In this document: positions 34,293 to 47,504 of the stretch, piece after piece
Layout: each line of letters begins with the position of its first letter
Numbering within the stretch: the stretch's first letter is position 1
Origin: Brachionus koreanus
Taxonomy: Eukaryota; Rotifera; Eurotatoria; Ploima; Brachionidae
Assembly (NCBI GenBank): GCA_016987375.1
Contig: PJRA01000048.1
Location: 1,442,050 to 1,490,332 of the forward strand
Length of the DNA: 48,283 nt
Direction of reading: 5' to 3'
Program-made: the position numbers and the translations under genes
Notes under the pieces: generated by a model
Database searches by the model: none
Told to the model about the DNA's origin: nothing
What the model saw: only the letters and a program-made list of their open reading frames with translations

Positions 34293-37200
34293 TTATTCTT
34301 TTACAATTTCAAATACATTTGATGGAATTAATTTTTTTCGCTTATGACAAAGCTCCAGCCAGTCCGATTCAACAAATTTCAACTCAGGGTTGTCTTCTTT
34401 GGCCTACAAACTCTTTTTAATTTTTGTAAATTAATTTTTACAAAAATAAATTTACATCGTCAAAATCCTTGTTCCATTTTATATCTGCTATAACAAATGA
34501 AACATCTTTTGTCATATAATCACTAACTTCTCTTTAAAAAAAATAGCATTATTTTAGTCTACTTTTATCAATTAAGAATTAATTTATTTTTGTTATTATT
34601 TAAATCTAAGGATTCTTTAAATAATTAAGTGATTAAGATTTTAAAAGGTAACCTAGGTATTGGGAATTGATTTTTTTTTTAAATTTAGTCTATTACCCTC
34701 CGTAAGCATAAATAATTTTTGAAATTTGTTTTCTTTTTTTGGCCTCGAATTCATTGTGAATAAAAAATTTTTTTTCGTCCAAAAAATTCGGTAGTTCCCA
34801 GTTTTTTTCATTGTCCATATCACTGTTTGATTCAGTTTTTGAAGAATCAGACTGATTTTTTTTTATTTTTTTGTTTTTTTTTTTCTCATCATCACTATCT
34901 TCATATTTGACTCCTTTTTTTTTGTCATTAGAGTATTTCTTTCTTTTATTATCCTGAGCCATTTCTTTTTCCTTTTTTTTTCTATATTCTTCCAAGTCAG
35001 TGTCAGAGTCGCTGTTGTTTTTTTTGCGTTTCATCTTTTTAGACTTAGATTTTTTTTTATTTTTATTTTCTGATCCATCACTTTTAAATGATTGTTCCGA
35101 TGACGATGATGAAACAATTTCCTCTTCTTCACTACTATCAGCAATAAAATCTCTATCGTCTGAATTTTCGGCCTCTTCTTCATCGTTACTATCATCAAGT
35201 TCTGTTTTTTTGTTTAAAGTACCAATTTTTTTTTTTGCATTTCTAGCTGCCTTTCTTGGCTTTGAATCATCATCACTACTCTCTTCTTCAAGTTTATAAT
35301 CATCACAATCTAGTTGTTTTTTTTCTTTCTTACAATCAAATATCCAATTTTTGTTGATTATGGTGCCTCCTTTTTTTCGAACCAATGCTGCTTTTGGTGT
35401 ATTAGAGAAAGCGCAAATTAAATGGGTACAATCGTCGGTCCAATCGGGTCTGTATTTAGCCCCCAGTTTAATACCAGTGTCCCTAATCTCAGATCTTAAA
35501 GGATTCTGAAAGCCACTTATTGCAAATACCACACATTTTAAAATTTGATGAGAATTTGGTTTTTTGGATTCTTTTGAATTTTCTTTAGATGATTTTGCTT
35601 CACCATTTTCTAAATCTAAGACAAAATTCTAAATTTTTTTTCGCAATTGAATTAAACAAATTAATTAATTCTAGTATAAAATTTAATATATAATTATATT
35701 TTTGGGTTTAAAGAGTTTATTTGAATGACCCTGCTAAAAATGAACTTAAAATCACATCAGTTAATGAGATCTATTTAAATGCATTAATATAAAATTTCTA
35801 TATTTTTAGCATAGGCTGACTGGAAAAATTTTTGCCATTCAAATAAAATTATATTCATGGCCGATCATTCTTTCGATCAATATAAAATGTTATTCTAACA
35901 CTCAAAGTACCGATGTAAATGTGACAACTTCTTGCATGCTCTTTATCTTTGGGATCGTTTATCAGATTTCCAAAAATAATTATTTTTTTTAGATATTTTT
36001 TTATACTAACAGATTCAGAAAGTTTTATGTTTAATTCTTTTAAAAATAAATGAGATATTTATGTAAAAATTTTTTGTAGTATCTCAACTAGAAAAATGAA
36101 TTTTTGTTTAAATAAGCAAGCATTTGACACTCATTTAAACATTTGTATTTAAATTATTTAAATATCTAAAATTTATTTTTTTCTTTTTTTAGTTAAAATC
36201 TAATTAATTAATAGAATGCATTTTTCTACCTTACCCTATTTATTAAATAACAATCTGCTCTCTTTTTTTTTAGATACTTTGTTTTAAGCATAAAATTTAT
36301 TTTTTTGGAGCAATTGATGAGATGTCCATTATATAAATTTGTAAAAGCCAACCTTCAGTTGACAAGAAAAATACATCATTTTGTGTTCAACTTATATTTT
36401 TAGAGAAGCGTTTTTCTATTTACTGCTTAAAATATGAATACAAATTTAGATTAGGTTTAATAGTATTATGGAAATGAATCGAGAGTTTTTTTTTAAAGCA
36501 ATATTGCGTATTAAATAAATTAATTTAATAAAAGTAAGCTATGATTGTGGATGACTATTTTTTATAGATAATTTAACTGCCAATTTAGCTTAGACTTTAA
36601 ATTAATGATTGATATTATTAATCAAAGTCAAGTCAAGTAATAGTTATATTTTACCAAAGACTTCCAAAGAACTTGGATGTAAATTTTTTTGACTTTTGCA
36701 CAAGTCTGATGATTAGTATATTTGTGTAAAATGCTAAAAATTAATAGATGATAAAATTATTTAAATGGCACATTCGACTTATGACCCATTGATCATTTTT
36801 TTTCTACTTAAACATGTTTTAATTACAAAAAAAAAATAATTCTAAATATATAATCAATTGATTACTTTTTGAAGAATTTTGTTCTGAATTGATCTCAATT
36901 TTGTCTTTTTTCCATTTTTCAAAATTTGACTCAATTTTGTCCTCTTTTTCTATTTTTGAATCATCCTTTGTCTTTTCGGAAGATGAGACTTCTTTTTTCA
37001 GACTGAATATTCCAGTATTAATTTTTGCCTTTTAATTTAAAGCAAAAGTAAGCAATTGGTATTATTTTTTTTTTCAAACTCACAGCTTCGCGACTCGTAT
37101 CATTCGTTATATCATCATACAGTTTTACAAATGAAATTCCGAATTGTAAACTCTGTAAAATAAAATAACTAATTCATTCAAAATATTTAATGTAAAAAAT

Positions 37201-37705
37201 ACGGTATTAAATGGCTGAGTACACACAACTTTGATTACTTCCCAATTTTTTAGGGCAAGTTTATCATCCAGATCAGTTTCGTCTGTGAATATTTTCAATC
37301 TATTTGTGTTAAGAGAGTTTTTTGACTCACTGGGAGACATGAACGAAGTGGCAGGCAGCAAAACTTCAAAATCTTCATCCATGTCGTGTAAATTTCCGAC
37401 TAATATTTCAATAAAAGCGCTCGATTCATTTTCAATGTCTATTTGCTTGATCATTGAAGGCTCATTTAGCTTTAAAAATAAGACTTAAAATTATTTAATA
37501 AATCTGAACTTACTTTTATTTTTAGATATTGTTTTGTGTCTCCGTTTTTTGATCCGGTCCATTTACCAGACTTAGTGATTATATTATCGGATCTTAAATT
37601 CTAAATCATTTAAAATTATTGATTCGATTCGAGTTATTTATTTAAAGAAATTACGTTGTCTTCACTGCTAAAAGATAAGATTTTTTCGAGCTTGATTAGA
37701 CCCAT
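34293..37705 (-). CDS. XRCC1: XRCC1, single-strand-break repair scaffold, 578 aa, eight exons
   Basis: Exons on the minus strand: 37705-37655, 37600-37514, 37469-37203, 37152-37084, 37028-36866, 35609-34697, 34531-34456, 34403-34293. Domains: the XRCC1 N-terminal domain (1-158; SAFIEILVGN, FMSPSESK, LQFGISFVKLYDD), which in the family binds DNA polymerase beta; a first BRCT (about 236-325; FAISGFQNPLRSEIRD, GAKYRPDWTDDCTHLICAF), the poly(ADP-ribose)-binding one in the family; a long Asp/Ser/Lys-rich linker; and a second BRCT (about 485-578; ELPNFLDEKKFFIHNEF, GGEVSDYMTKDVSFVIAD), which recruits DNA ligase III. The linker has many SDD/SDSD acidic serine clusters, of the type phosphorylated by CK2, interspersed with KKKKxKK runs that could act as nuclear signals. 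Human XRCC1 is 633 aa. The 1256-bp intron 35610-36865 holds nothing recognisable. Confidence 0.95.
35610..36865 (-). other. Large XRCC1 intron
   Basis: It separates the N-terminal-domain exons from the BRCT1 exon; the donor AAAAA|GTAATC and acceptor ATTTAG join in phase 1. A short repeat (36684-36709) is shared with 14695-14720. No other content was recognised. Confidence 0.6.
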
Positions 37706-38228
37706 TTTTATAATAAATTATGCTGTAAATCTATGTTCATTCAGCAATTTAATTTATACTTATTTAGATTACTTAACAACATGTTCAGACAAGTTTAATC
37801 AAGTTTTTTTAAAAATTAGTTAAAATTAAAAAATATCTACATAATAAATTAATATTAGAAAAAATTATAAATAGAAAAAAATCAAATTTTTTGAACAAAG
37901 ACAAATAACGGAAATTAAAAAAAATAAATTTCTAAATTTTTAGAAATCTAGATCATTTGAAAAATCTATTGGCACATAATTAGCAGACATTGACGTTGAT
38001 GCAAGTACTTCTAAATCTTATGAATAGCTCAAAGAATGTGAGTCATTGGAAAAGTTTAAATATCAATTCAAAAATACTCCAATTTGATAAAATCAATTGG
38101 ATTTTTGTGTAACTAACTCACTTGCCGACAGCTTTTCAGCCAGCCTGTTTGGAATATTTTTGTATTTTATTATTGTATCTTATCAAAAATGGTTCTTTAT
38201 TTTTTTTTTCATTAGGTCGTTTAAAGAA

Positions 38229-38558
38229 TTAATCGTTGATTTCTTTTGCGATTAATTCATATCGAGCTCTCGTTTTCATAAAATTTTTGAAAAATTGGTT
38301 TGATCTATCTTCTATTTTATCAATTCTAAGCACTTTGTGGATCGTAAAAATGCTTGTTCTAAGAGGAAAAAAATTATTATTCTCAGAGTCCTGTTTTGCA
38401 TGTTTTGAAGTTTTAGCTTTATTTTTTCTGTTCCTGAAAATAAATGGTTTCATAAAACAATAGTCAAACAAGGAGCGAATTAAAGTTTTGTTGAGGATTA
38501 AATTTATTCTTAGGGACAAACTCCATTTAAAGTATTTAATTTTGCGAATTAGATTCAT
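38229..38558 (-). mobile_element. Non-LTR retrotransposon reverse-transcriptase C-terminal fragment
   Basis: The 109-codon minus-strand frame contains WSLSLRINLILNKTLIRSLF followed by DYCFM. This is the usual segment after the RT catalytic domain (LSLKTRLNIYKSLIRPILDY). The carboxyl part (KVLRIDKIEDRSNQFFKNFM) fits the region where LINE proteins have IE..Q or V.R...F.. before the end. It is truncated at its start, as LINE copies usually are, and ends in a stop at 38229. Confidence 0.6.
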
Positions 38559-39194
38559 TTTTGACGTCTTTTTCTTATCAAGTCTTATATGACTATAGTC
38601 TTATAGCAGATGTGTTTAAAAAAGAACAAGACTCGAATCATAAAATCAAAAGGTAAGTGACAAAGAAATAAAATACTGTGATCAATGTGAAGCTAAAATG
38701 ACGAAAAGATGTTACTGGGCTTGTCTAAATAAATTTGTAGAAAAATCAATAAAAATTAGCGTCACATTAACAAAAAAGCTATTTTTTCTTAATTTTGAAT
38801 TTATTTTTATTGTCAATTTAATTAAATTGGTGTCAATTAATAAACAGTTTTTTTTTTTTAAATAAGATTGGGGTATTAAAAATTTGTAAAAAACTAAATT
38901 TCTCTTAAAAAAAACTAACAAATGTATATTATAAATACTCATAAAGACTCTTTAAACATATTTTTACTGAATTCGAAAATTATTATTTCTGTAATTGTAT
39001 TTTTTTTTGATTTATTTAAAACCATTAATGAATTATTTGTTAAATTCGTGACAAATCCAAACAAGATTTGATAGCACAATAGATAAATTATGATTAGACA
39101 CCAATAGATAAATTCTCCAGACTCACAAATTGTATATAAATTTTTCTTCTTCTAGATATTTATAATTTTGTACTCAATTTTCACATAACAATTG

Positions 39195-39275
39195 GGTTCA
39201 AACGAAGGCGTAACCCATTCGGACAAACCTAGGCATCCCCTAAATTATATTTTTAATAATAATAATATTAAATAA
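39195..39275 (+). mobile_element. Candidate LINE 3' untranslated tail
   Basis: GGGTTCAAACGAAGGCG, AACCCATTCGG, then a purine/pyrimidine-mixed CCTAGGCATCCCC stretch followed by TAATAATAATAATATTAA. The layout (a GC-rich short tail, then an ATT/AAT microsatellite) mirrors the better-supported LINE end at 39.5-39.7 kb. It has no coding part. Confidence 0.35.
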
Positions 39276-39494
39276 ACATATGAAAAAAACTAGAGATTTA
39301 AAATTTTTGTGCAATAATGTATAATCTATTCAAAACGAAAGAATATTTATTTTGATTTTTTTGACTATCCTGACAGGACTGATCAAAAAATGAATTGAAA
39401 ACTAATCTCTAGCTATTTCAATACATTATTTTTTATATTCTTTTTATTTTATTTAAATTTATTTTAACACTTTTTGAAACTTTTTTTAAATTAC

Positions 39495-39720
39495 TATCAG
39501 TACACCAAACTGTATTCAAAGACAATAGTTCCACTTTGGAATCATCTTCCTGCCTCAGTAATTCAATCAAAAACGAAGAATGGTTTCAAAGCTAAGTACG
39601 ACAAACACAAATCGAGCGCTCAAAATCGGTTGTCATAGTGAGGCATACCCTCACTTGCAGGAACTCACCTTCCTGCTACAACCTATAACTATTACTATTA
39701 TTATTATATTAAATTTAATT
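39495..39720 (+). mobile_element. Non-LTR retrotransposon 3' end (RT C-terminus, short 3' UTR, ATT tail)
   Basis: The frame from about 39498 reads QYTKLYSKTIVPLWNHLPAS then VIQSKTKNGFKAKYDKH and ends in TAG at 39636-39638. LWNHLPASV is the well-known C-terminal WNSLP motif of CR1/jockey-type reverse transcriptases. A short 3' UTR follows (a palindromic GAGGCATACCCTC, then GGAACTCACCTTCC), then ATTACTATTATTATTAT at about 39690-39707, the microsatellite tail of such elements. Confidence 0.8.
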
Positions 39721-42151
39721 TATTTTATATCTATTTTGAAGGAATTCTAGCTCGATACAGATTAAAAAATGAATAAATAAAAATAAATTAATGTTAATTC
39801 TGAAATTTTTAGTCATCAAGGCATGACTCATCTGTAAATAAATTGAAAACATGTCTTTTATAAAATTTAAAGATTTAAAAATTTAAAATAAATGCTTTTT
39901 TTTTTAAAAATTTTTCATCTAAAAGACATAAATTAAATTATGAATTTTTCATTTTTTGGCTGTTTATAAGCAAATATTTATAATAAATATTCTAGAAGAC
40001 ATAGATGGCAGGTTTCATGTATATAGCGTTTTAGATGGTCTTTTCCTGATAATTTGGTATCAATATCTTTTAAAGCATAATTGAAAGATTTATTTAAAAT
40101 TTAATCTTTTTTCGTTCTTGATTTATAATCTAAGGCTGATATTGTCAGAATATTATCAGATTTATTTTAATTTTACTATTATTTATTTAATTCAATAAAT
40201 TTTTTGATTATTTTTTTAGTTTTAAAGCTTTTGTTGAAATTACTTTTTGCAGGAAGGGTCTAAAAAAGATTTAAATTCTATTGTAATAGTATTTAAAAAA
40301 TAAATATAAACTAATTTAAATAATTTTTTACCAGACTAATTTTAAGTTTGGTTGTTTATCATTGTTCTTTAAAAGTTTATCATAATTTCAAACCTGGTAA
40401 TTTTGAATCAAAGCATGAAAAATTTTTTAATCTTTATTATGTAATACAAAAAGAAAATTTTCAAAATCATTTGCCTTTTAATAAAATGATTTATTTAAGA
40501 TTGCAAATAGCTAACGATTTTTCTTTTTTGTTTTTAGTTCTATTCGGTTGAAAATAATATGAACAAAAGCAAGGTGAATATTAGCTCAAAACTTTTTGAT
40601 ATTAACTTAGTTAAAAAAGGATTATTTAGACTTTATTTTTGAAATAATTTAGCAGCAAGTGTAATTATCTTAAGATACCACGAAAAAATTTAGCATCTAC
40701 ATGTATTAAAAAAATAATAATCAAAAGAATATTTATTTTTAAACAAAATAGTTTAACCTAACTTGAAAAAAGTTGCATCATTTTGCAGGATTTAATTAAA
40801 ATTATAAATTCCAGATAAGAAAAAATATTAAAAAATAATATATTTATTTATAAGATTTAAGTTAAAATTAACAGACTAAAAGAAAATAACTTGGATTCAT
40901 TTTTTTACTAAATATTGCGCATATTTTTCATCGGTTTTGAATCTTGTTATTCAAATTAACTCCATAAATAATTAGGGCATTAAAAATTGTTATTTTCAAT
41001 TAGACTACAGAATAAAATAAAGAGCTTTTTTCAAATATTTTCAACATTCTTTTGATGAATGTTTTTTTTTATTTTAAACCAAATGAAAATATTTAAAACG
41101 CTTGTCTCTGATATCTTTTATTAAACGAAGCAAACTTCCTGTAAGGCTTTTAGAGGCGCATACGCTTCAGCTTTATTAATATTATTATAACTAAAAGCAA
41201 ATTTGATTGAAATTTGAGAAGTAATTAAATAAATTTAATTCTAATATTGTTAAATTAATTTTAAATGGTTATAATTTTCAAAAAAAAATTATGGTTTAAA
41301 AAAGATATTGAGAAATTTTTATTTTTTGATTAAAAAGAATTCAAAATTCTACAAGTTTATTCAAACTAATAAAATCTAGTACTTTATTTGTTATCTTAAT
41401 TCGATCATGAATGAATTTTTTAAAATTAAGCTTCATATTTTAGGTTGATAAGATGAAAATTAAAAAAAAATAAATTTTTAAATGATTGCACTCATGAAAA
41501 AAAAATATTCACCATAGATCACAGGTATAGCATTCATTTACAATAATTCATAATCATTTTTGCTGTGTTAAGATTTTTTGAAAATATTTCGAATTATTTA
41601 GCAGATACTGAGTGAATGTTTTTTTTTACTTTGATGAGTCAGTTTTAAATCATAATTTTCGGCATATTAATTTTTTTTAATTAAAAAAAAATTATTTAAT
41701 ATTTTAGAAGCTTAAACCCCAAAAAAAAAATGCATCATCTGTAAATTTTAATTTAGGATATGTCGGTTTTAATTAATTAAATTTTTTTTTCCAATTTTTT
41801 CAATGAAGACTCTTACTATTATATTTAGTAGAAGAATTGGTCTTGAAATTAATGAAAGCTTAAGTTTGATATTTAAAATTGATTTTCGACAAAAAAATTT
41901 AAATGATTAAAAAACAGTTTTTTTATGGTTTTAAACCAAATAGCTTTTCAAAAAAAGGCATTCAAATCGATTTTTCAGCTAATTCTTCTTCTTCACTTTC
42001 GTGTCTAGTAATAAATAATTTTATGTTAAATTTAAATTTATCGAAATTATTCCAGAAAAAAATTAATTTTAAATTTTAAAAAGCAAAAATATAATTATTA
42101 AATTATTGGTTTAAATTTAGGCTAACGATTGAATGCATGAAGAATTAAAAT

Positions 42152-45100
42152 ATGCATAAATATATTGAAGAAAGTAAGCTTCCAACAACAAATACCGAGC
42201 TGACATTGTTGGAAAATGCTCCATCTGATAGTCAATCAAAATGCTGGAATATGTCTCAAGAAAATTCGTCAAATAACGCCACATTTAAACTTGAACTTAA
42301 TCAAGATAATCTAACAAATAAATCATTAGATTCAAACTATGGAAAATTTGCAGCCATCTTTTCCATAAATAACCCATTAATATCGTTTTCTGACATACGT
42401 CTATTTACATTTTTTATGTGTATAATTGTTATGTTAACTAATGCGTTAACTGTTGGCTACCGAAACAGTGTAATCACTACAATAGAGAAGCGCTTTGAAT
42501 TTTCTAGCATGTCCAGTGGAATTCTATCCGGAATTCTTGAAATCGGCAGTCTAATTACTACACTAATAATGTCATATTTTTTTACTAATTCTCATATTCC
42601 GAAATGCGTCGCAGTTAGTTCGGTAGTTTGCGGTCTAGCATCGATCGTGTATTCTTTACCACATTTTCTAACTGGTTCATACAATCCAAGCCTATTGAGC
42701 AATAAAACTAATGATAAATTGTTATGTTTGGATAATAGATCACAAAATATTTTTGAATATAAAGTAAAAATGGAAAATGAAGAGAAAACTAGTCATGCAA
42801 TTAATTCAATATTAGATAAATTAGACATTAAATCTCATTGTTTATTAAAGCCGAGTAATATCGGGGTTTTTATGATTTTTTCATTTGCCAATGTACTAAT
42901 AGGTTCAACCTCAGCTCCACTCTATACACTGGGAACTTCTTATATTGATTCTTATGTTAACAAAGATAGCTCGTCTATTTATCTTGGTAAATATTTTATA
43001 AATTTTTTTCCACTTTTCAAAATTAGGAATTCTAATCAATTGTTTTAAAAGCATTTATTTATAGTATGCTGGCTTTTGGACCCTTAGTCGGTTACTTGGT
43101 CGGTGCTGGATTTTTACAAATAAATGCCAATCACTTTAACTTTAATTCAAATGATATAGACTTGAACGATTCGAGCTGGATTGGAGCTTGGCACTTAGGA
43201 TTTATTCTTTTTGGTATTTTAATTATTTTGACAGCAATAGTGTTTTTCTTATTTCCGAAAGAAATGAAGTAAAATTTCTTATCAAAAAGCTGATTTTCTT
43301 AAGACGATTTCTAATAAAAGACAAAGTAAAATTTTCGATTAAATTTTATTTATTAAATTTTAGAAATCAAAAATAAAACTTAGAAATTTTACCGATTTAA
43401 AATAAAAAAAATTTGAGCAAAAATATTATTTTGCCAAATAAAACAAATTAATATTACATCAAAAAATAAAGAATTTTTTAGTGTCATATCATCTTTTTAC
43501 CAAAGCACCTTAGGCTTTATTTTCTAATTCTGTGCACAAGACATTTAAAAAAAAATAAAAAAATTTTCACCAAATTTATCTAAATCTTTCAAATTCATCA
43601 TTAAAATTATATTTTCTGATCGGTTACAGAAATTTTTTTAATTTTTTTTTTTTTAAATACAATTCAGATTCCAATTCAAAATCATATCAGAGACAAAAAA
43701 ATAATTCTTAAACTATTTAAATTAAAAATTTTTATTTTTTTATACTAATTATTAAGAAAAATAAAGAAAATCAGTCGAATTGAATAAAATAACTTAATTA
43801 ATAATCTTTTTACTTAAAGAAAAAGAAATAAACCAAATGAAAGTGAATCATGCAAAAGTGATAAATCATATGGCGATTTAAAAAGTGAATTTATTTTTTA
43901 AAATAATTAAAAATTAATTTGTTTTATTCAGATCTACCAAAGGCTATTTTTAATTTGATTAAAAATCGAGTTTTTATGATTGTTACTTTCGCATTTTGCT
44001 TTGAAATCACTATCATATCGGGATTTATGACTTTTTTACCCAAATATCTAGAGCATCAATTTTCACTAAATAATTCATTGGCAAATGTTTACACTGGTAT
44101 TTTTGCAAACATAAAAGATTTTAAATCTTTCTATCTAGACTTTGTATTTAGGTGGTATTGCCATTCCTGGAGCCATAGTGGGAATAGTTAGTGGAGGATT
44201 TTTGGTAAAGAAATTCAAAATAGATCCAAAAGGTGCATCAATTTTGGCTACTTGTTGCAATATTTTGTGTCTCTGTGGAATTTTGGCTCTAATTTTTATC
44301 GGATGTCCAAATATCAAAATGGCCGGAACAACTGCTTCTTACTCAACTAATAAGTAAAAACTTAATACCAAAAACATTTCAATAAAAAATAAAAAATCAA
44401 AGATACACTTTATTAGAAAGCAAAAAAATTGAACTTGAAAAATTGAATTTATCTTCAGAATGCAATAGAGAGTGTGCATGTTCGACTAGTTTTTTTGAGC
44501 CAGTTTGCGGACGAAATCAAATAACTTATTTCTCACCATGTTACGCCGGTTGTACAGAATACACTGGAACTGATTCAGATGTCTATCATTCATGCAAATG
44601 TGTAGAAAAAGAGGCACAGAATGATACTCTAATTTCTGACGCAACATCAGGCTCATGTACCTATGATTGCAAAATGTTGTTTCCATTTCTTGGTTTTTTA
44701 TTTTTCATAACTTTTCTTACTTCACTTAATCAAATGCCAATGTTAATGGTTACTTTGAGATCAGTTGCAGAAATTGAGAGGCCATTTGCTCTCGGGCTTC
44801 AATTGGTAATCATGAGGCTTTTAGGTGAATATCATTATATACTAATTTTTTCATCTTTTACTTTTTTAATTTTTTTTAAAGCGTATATACCTTCTCCTTT
44901 GATATTCGGCCAAGCTATTGACCATACTTGTCTGTTATGGCGCAAAGATGAGTGTGACAAGATCGGATCTTGTTTATTTTACAATAGAGAAAAATTTCGC
45001 TTTGTTTATGGATGTAAATTTTCTACTATTTTAAATTTTAGATACTTATTTAATTTTAAATTTAAGCTATTGCGTGGATTTATAAAGCGTTTTCGTTGTT

Positions 45101-45245
45101 TTTTTTTATTTTTTTGTATATTTCAGTCAGAAAATTTAGTTTAAAAAAAAATAATGTTAATATAGACACAATGTTGAGGGCTTCTTTGCATTCTCTAGAC
45201 GCTGAAAATAAATCAACAGACGAATTTAATAGACTAAAGGGTTAA
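42152..45245 (+). CDS. Organic anion transporter (SLCO/OATP family), 732 aa, eight exons
   Basis: Exons: 42152-42986, 43052-43268, 43820-43884, 43932-44096, 44152-44353, 44421-44824, 44882-45013, 45067-45245. Exon 3 has an alternative acceptor six bases later (43826), also in frame. It is a plasma-membrane carrier of amphipathic anions with twelve membrane helices, the last being AIAWIYKAFSLFFFIFLYIS in exon 8. Family marks: NALTVGYRNSVITTIEKRF, the start of the signature DLNDSSWIGAW, and a Kazal-like extracellular loop (CNRECACSTSFFEPVCG, TYFSPCYAGC) between helices 9 and 10. The usual signature WIGAWWLGF is WIGAWHLGF here. YIPSPLIFGQAIDHTCLLW is typical of the last loop. The subfamily (SLCO2/4/5 type) was not resolved. 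Confidence 0.92.
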
Positions 45246-47504
45246 TTTTATTTAGAAATAAATTTTATTTTTAATAAAGAATTATTTTCCTTCTTTTAAT
45301 GCAAAACAGAATAAATTCGCAAACGCAACAAAAAGCTAAATTATGATGATGGCAAAGAATGATTTCAAATTAATAATCCTGATTTTTTAAGCAATTAGAC
45401 GGTAGCATGCACAATCGTCAAACCTTCTTTTAAATAAAAATTGTTTACGTGACTTTATCAAACGAAATAAACTTGAAATCTTTTTTGGCGAGATTTAAAT
45501 CTCTTGGCATTAAATAACAATTCAGTTAATTAATAAAATATTATTAAAAATAGAGCAAAACAGAATTAATTTTACACAAAACTTTTTCAAAAGTGAAAAA
45601 AATTATAAAAGAAATCTATTTTTTGAATTTTTACTTTTTTTTTTAATCAAAAAATTTAATTTTTTTCTTCACTAAGTTTTTTTCGTTTAACCCTACTTAG
45701 ATTAGAAGCCGTGAAATTTGATACAAATTAAACAAAATTATTTCCTTTTTAGATAAATTGAAATTAACCGTGATAAAATATCCTAAACATAATTTTTACT
45801 TAAAATGAAAACATCAATTTTTTTTTTTTACTCAATCCTAGCAAGTAAAAATTCATTCGAATCAATGTTTATAAACATCGAAAAAAAAATTTTTTGTCTC
45901 TTGATTTTTTTGCGACTGCAAAAATAAATAGTTTTTAAAATATCTTTCTGGCGAATTTTTTTTATTGTGCGTTAATTTCAATTTATCAAAAAAAGAGAAA
46001 ATAATTTTCAATTCGAATTAAATTTTGCAAGATTCTTTTAAAATCAAAAATCAAATTAAGTTGGCATTAGATTTTAAAATTTAAAAAGCAAAACCGATCT
46101 AATTTCTTCAAATTATTTTTAGTAACATAAATTTTTAGTAAAATGAATCAAAAAATATTAATAAAAAAGTCTTTTGCAGATGCATATTTTCCAAGTAAAC
46201 TTTCATTGTTTTAGTTAAATTGTAAAACTAGCAATTTTCTGCAAAAATTCAATACATACATAATTAGATTTGGTTTAACAATGTATTTCTAAAATTTTTA
46301 AATTAAATTAATAATTATTAAACTCTCTTAGGTGCATTTAAAAAGGCATATAATTATCACCTATTTTATTTTAATAGCAAAATTTTGTAAATTTGAGGCA
46401 AATACCAAAAAAAAATCTAAGTTGTATTTTTACACAAAAATAGTCCATTTTTTTTTTACTTTCTGATCATACCAATCAACCGCGTTTTCAAATTTGACAC
46501 TATTTATTAATAATTTAGTTGCTAATAAAAAATAACTCTTTTTTTCAGTATTTATGTTTCATTACCAATAATTATTGTTTTTTTAATTTATTATACTTGA
46601 TTTAAAAAAACTTAAATTGCTTCTCAAAATAAAAGGGTTTTGAAAATAAAAAATAAGATTTATTTTTTCCTTTTCCTCAAAGCTAAATTTTAATTTTAAA
46701 TTTTTTTTTATTCTTTATTCAAAAGCCATATACAATTCTAGTTTTAGGATTTATCCCTGTCTTTATTTTGATTTTTTTTTTCAGTTAGAATCCACATTTC
46801 AAGTTAAAACCAATGTATAGTATTTAAATATGTAATTTATTAGTACTCTCATACTTCATAAATTCCATATGAATCAAAGAAGACAAAGGTAAATCATGTA
46901 TAGAAGTGGAAAATCAAAAATTCAGTCGATCATGAGAAAATTTTGGCAGAGCATGAAAATTTTTTTTTGTGATTATTTAAATTATTAATTTGATTTTAGT
47001 TTTAGGCAATTTTATTGTTAGTTTTAGAATTTAAATTCAAATAAAGCTATTAAGATGAAAAAAAAATCATACTAAAATTTGTAAACTAAAGAATTTAGGA
47101 AAATGAAAGTTATCAGCTAGAGCAAAATTTAAGATAAAAATAAACTAACTTAAACATAGCTTTTTTATTTTAATTTAGAAATAAAAGATTAAATTTTTGA
47201 TAGGCATAGAACCGAGAGCACTATTTTACATTAATCTGTTCGTTATCTAAGCTTAACTCAAAGAGTTTAAGTTTCTGTTCTATCATTTTACAGAAAAAAA
47301 AGAAATGATTTAAAAAATTTTCGAAATCTTGACTTGATGTTTTTTTAAAAATTTTTTTCTATTCTCTTCAAAAGCCAAACAGTAAATTATTGTTTGTTGA
47401 TATCAAATTTAATTATGATTTCAAATTAAATTTATATTTCATTAGATTTTTAAGATGTTTTCTAAGAGATCTGAATTATTTAATTTATTGTGTTTTAGTA
47501 ATGG

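Larger units (their letters stand above)
37706..42151. other. Gene-poor region between XRCC1 and the OATP gene
   Basis: Holds two LINE remnants (38229-38558 minus; 39495-39720 plus) and a candidate third tail at 39195-39275. The plus-strand frame at 40348-40551 and the minus-strand frame at 38712-38942 are AT-driven and not supported. Confidence 0.55.

Noticed and set aside
35000..35299. Plus-strand serine/leucine/phenylalanine-rich frame
   Set aside because: It is the antisense of the acidic Ser/Asp/Lys linker of XRCC1, which produces long stop-free antisense frames.
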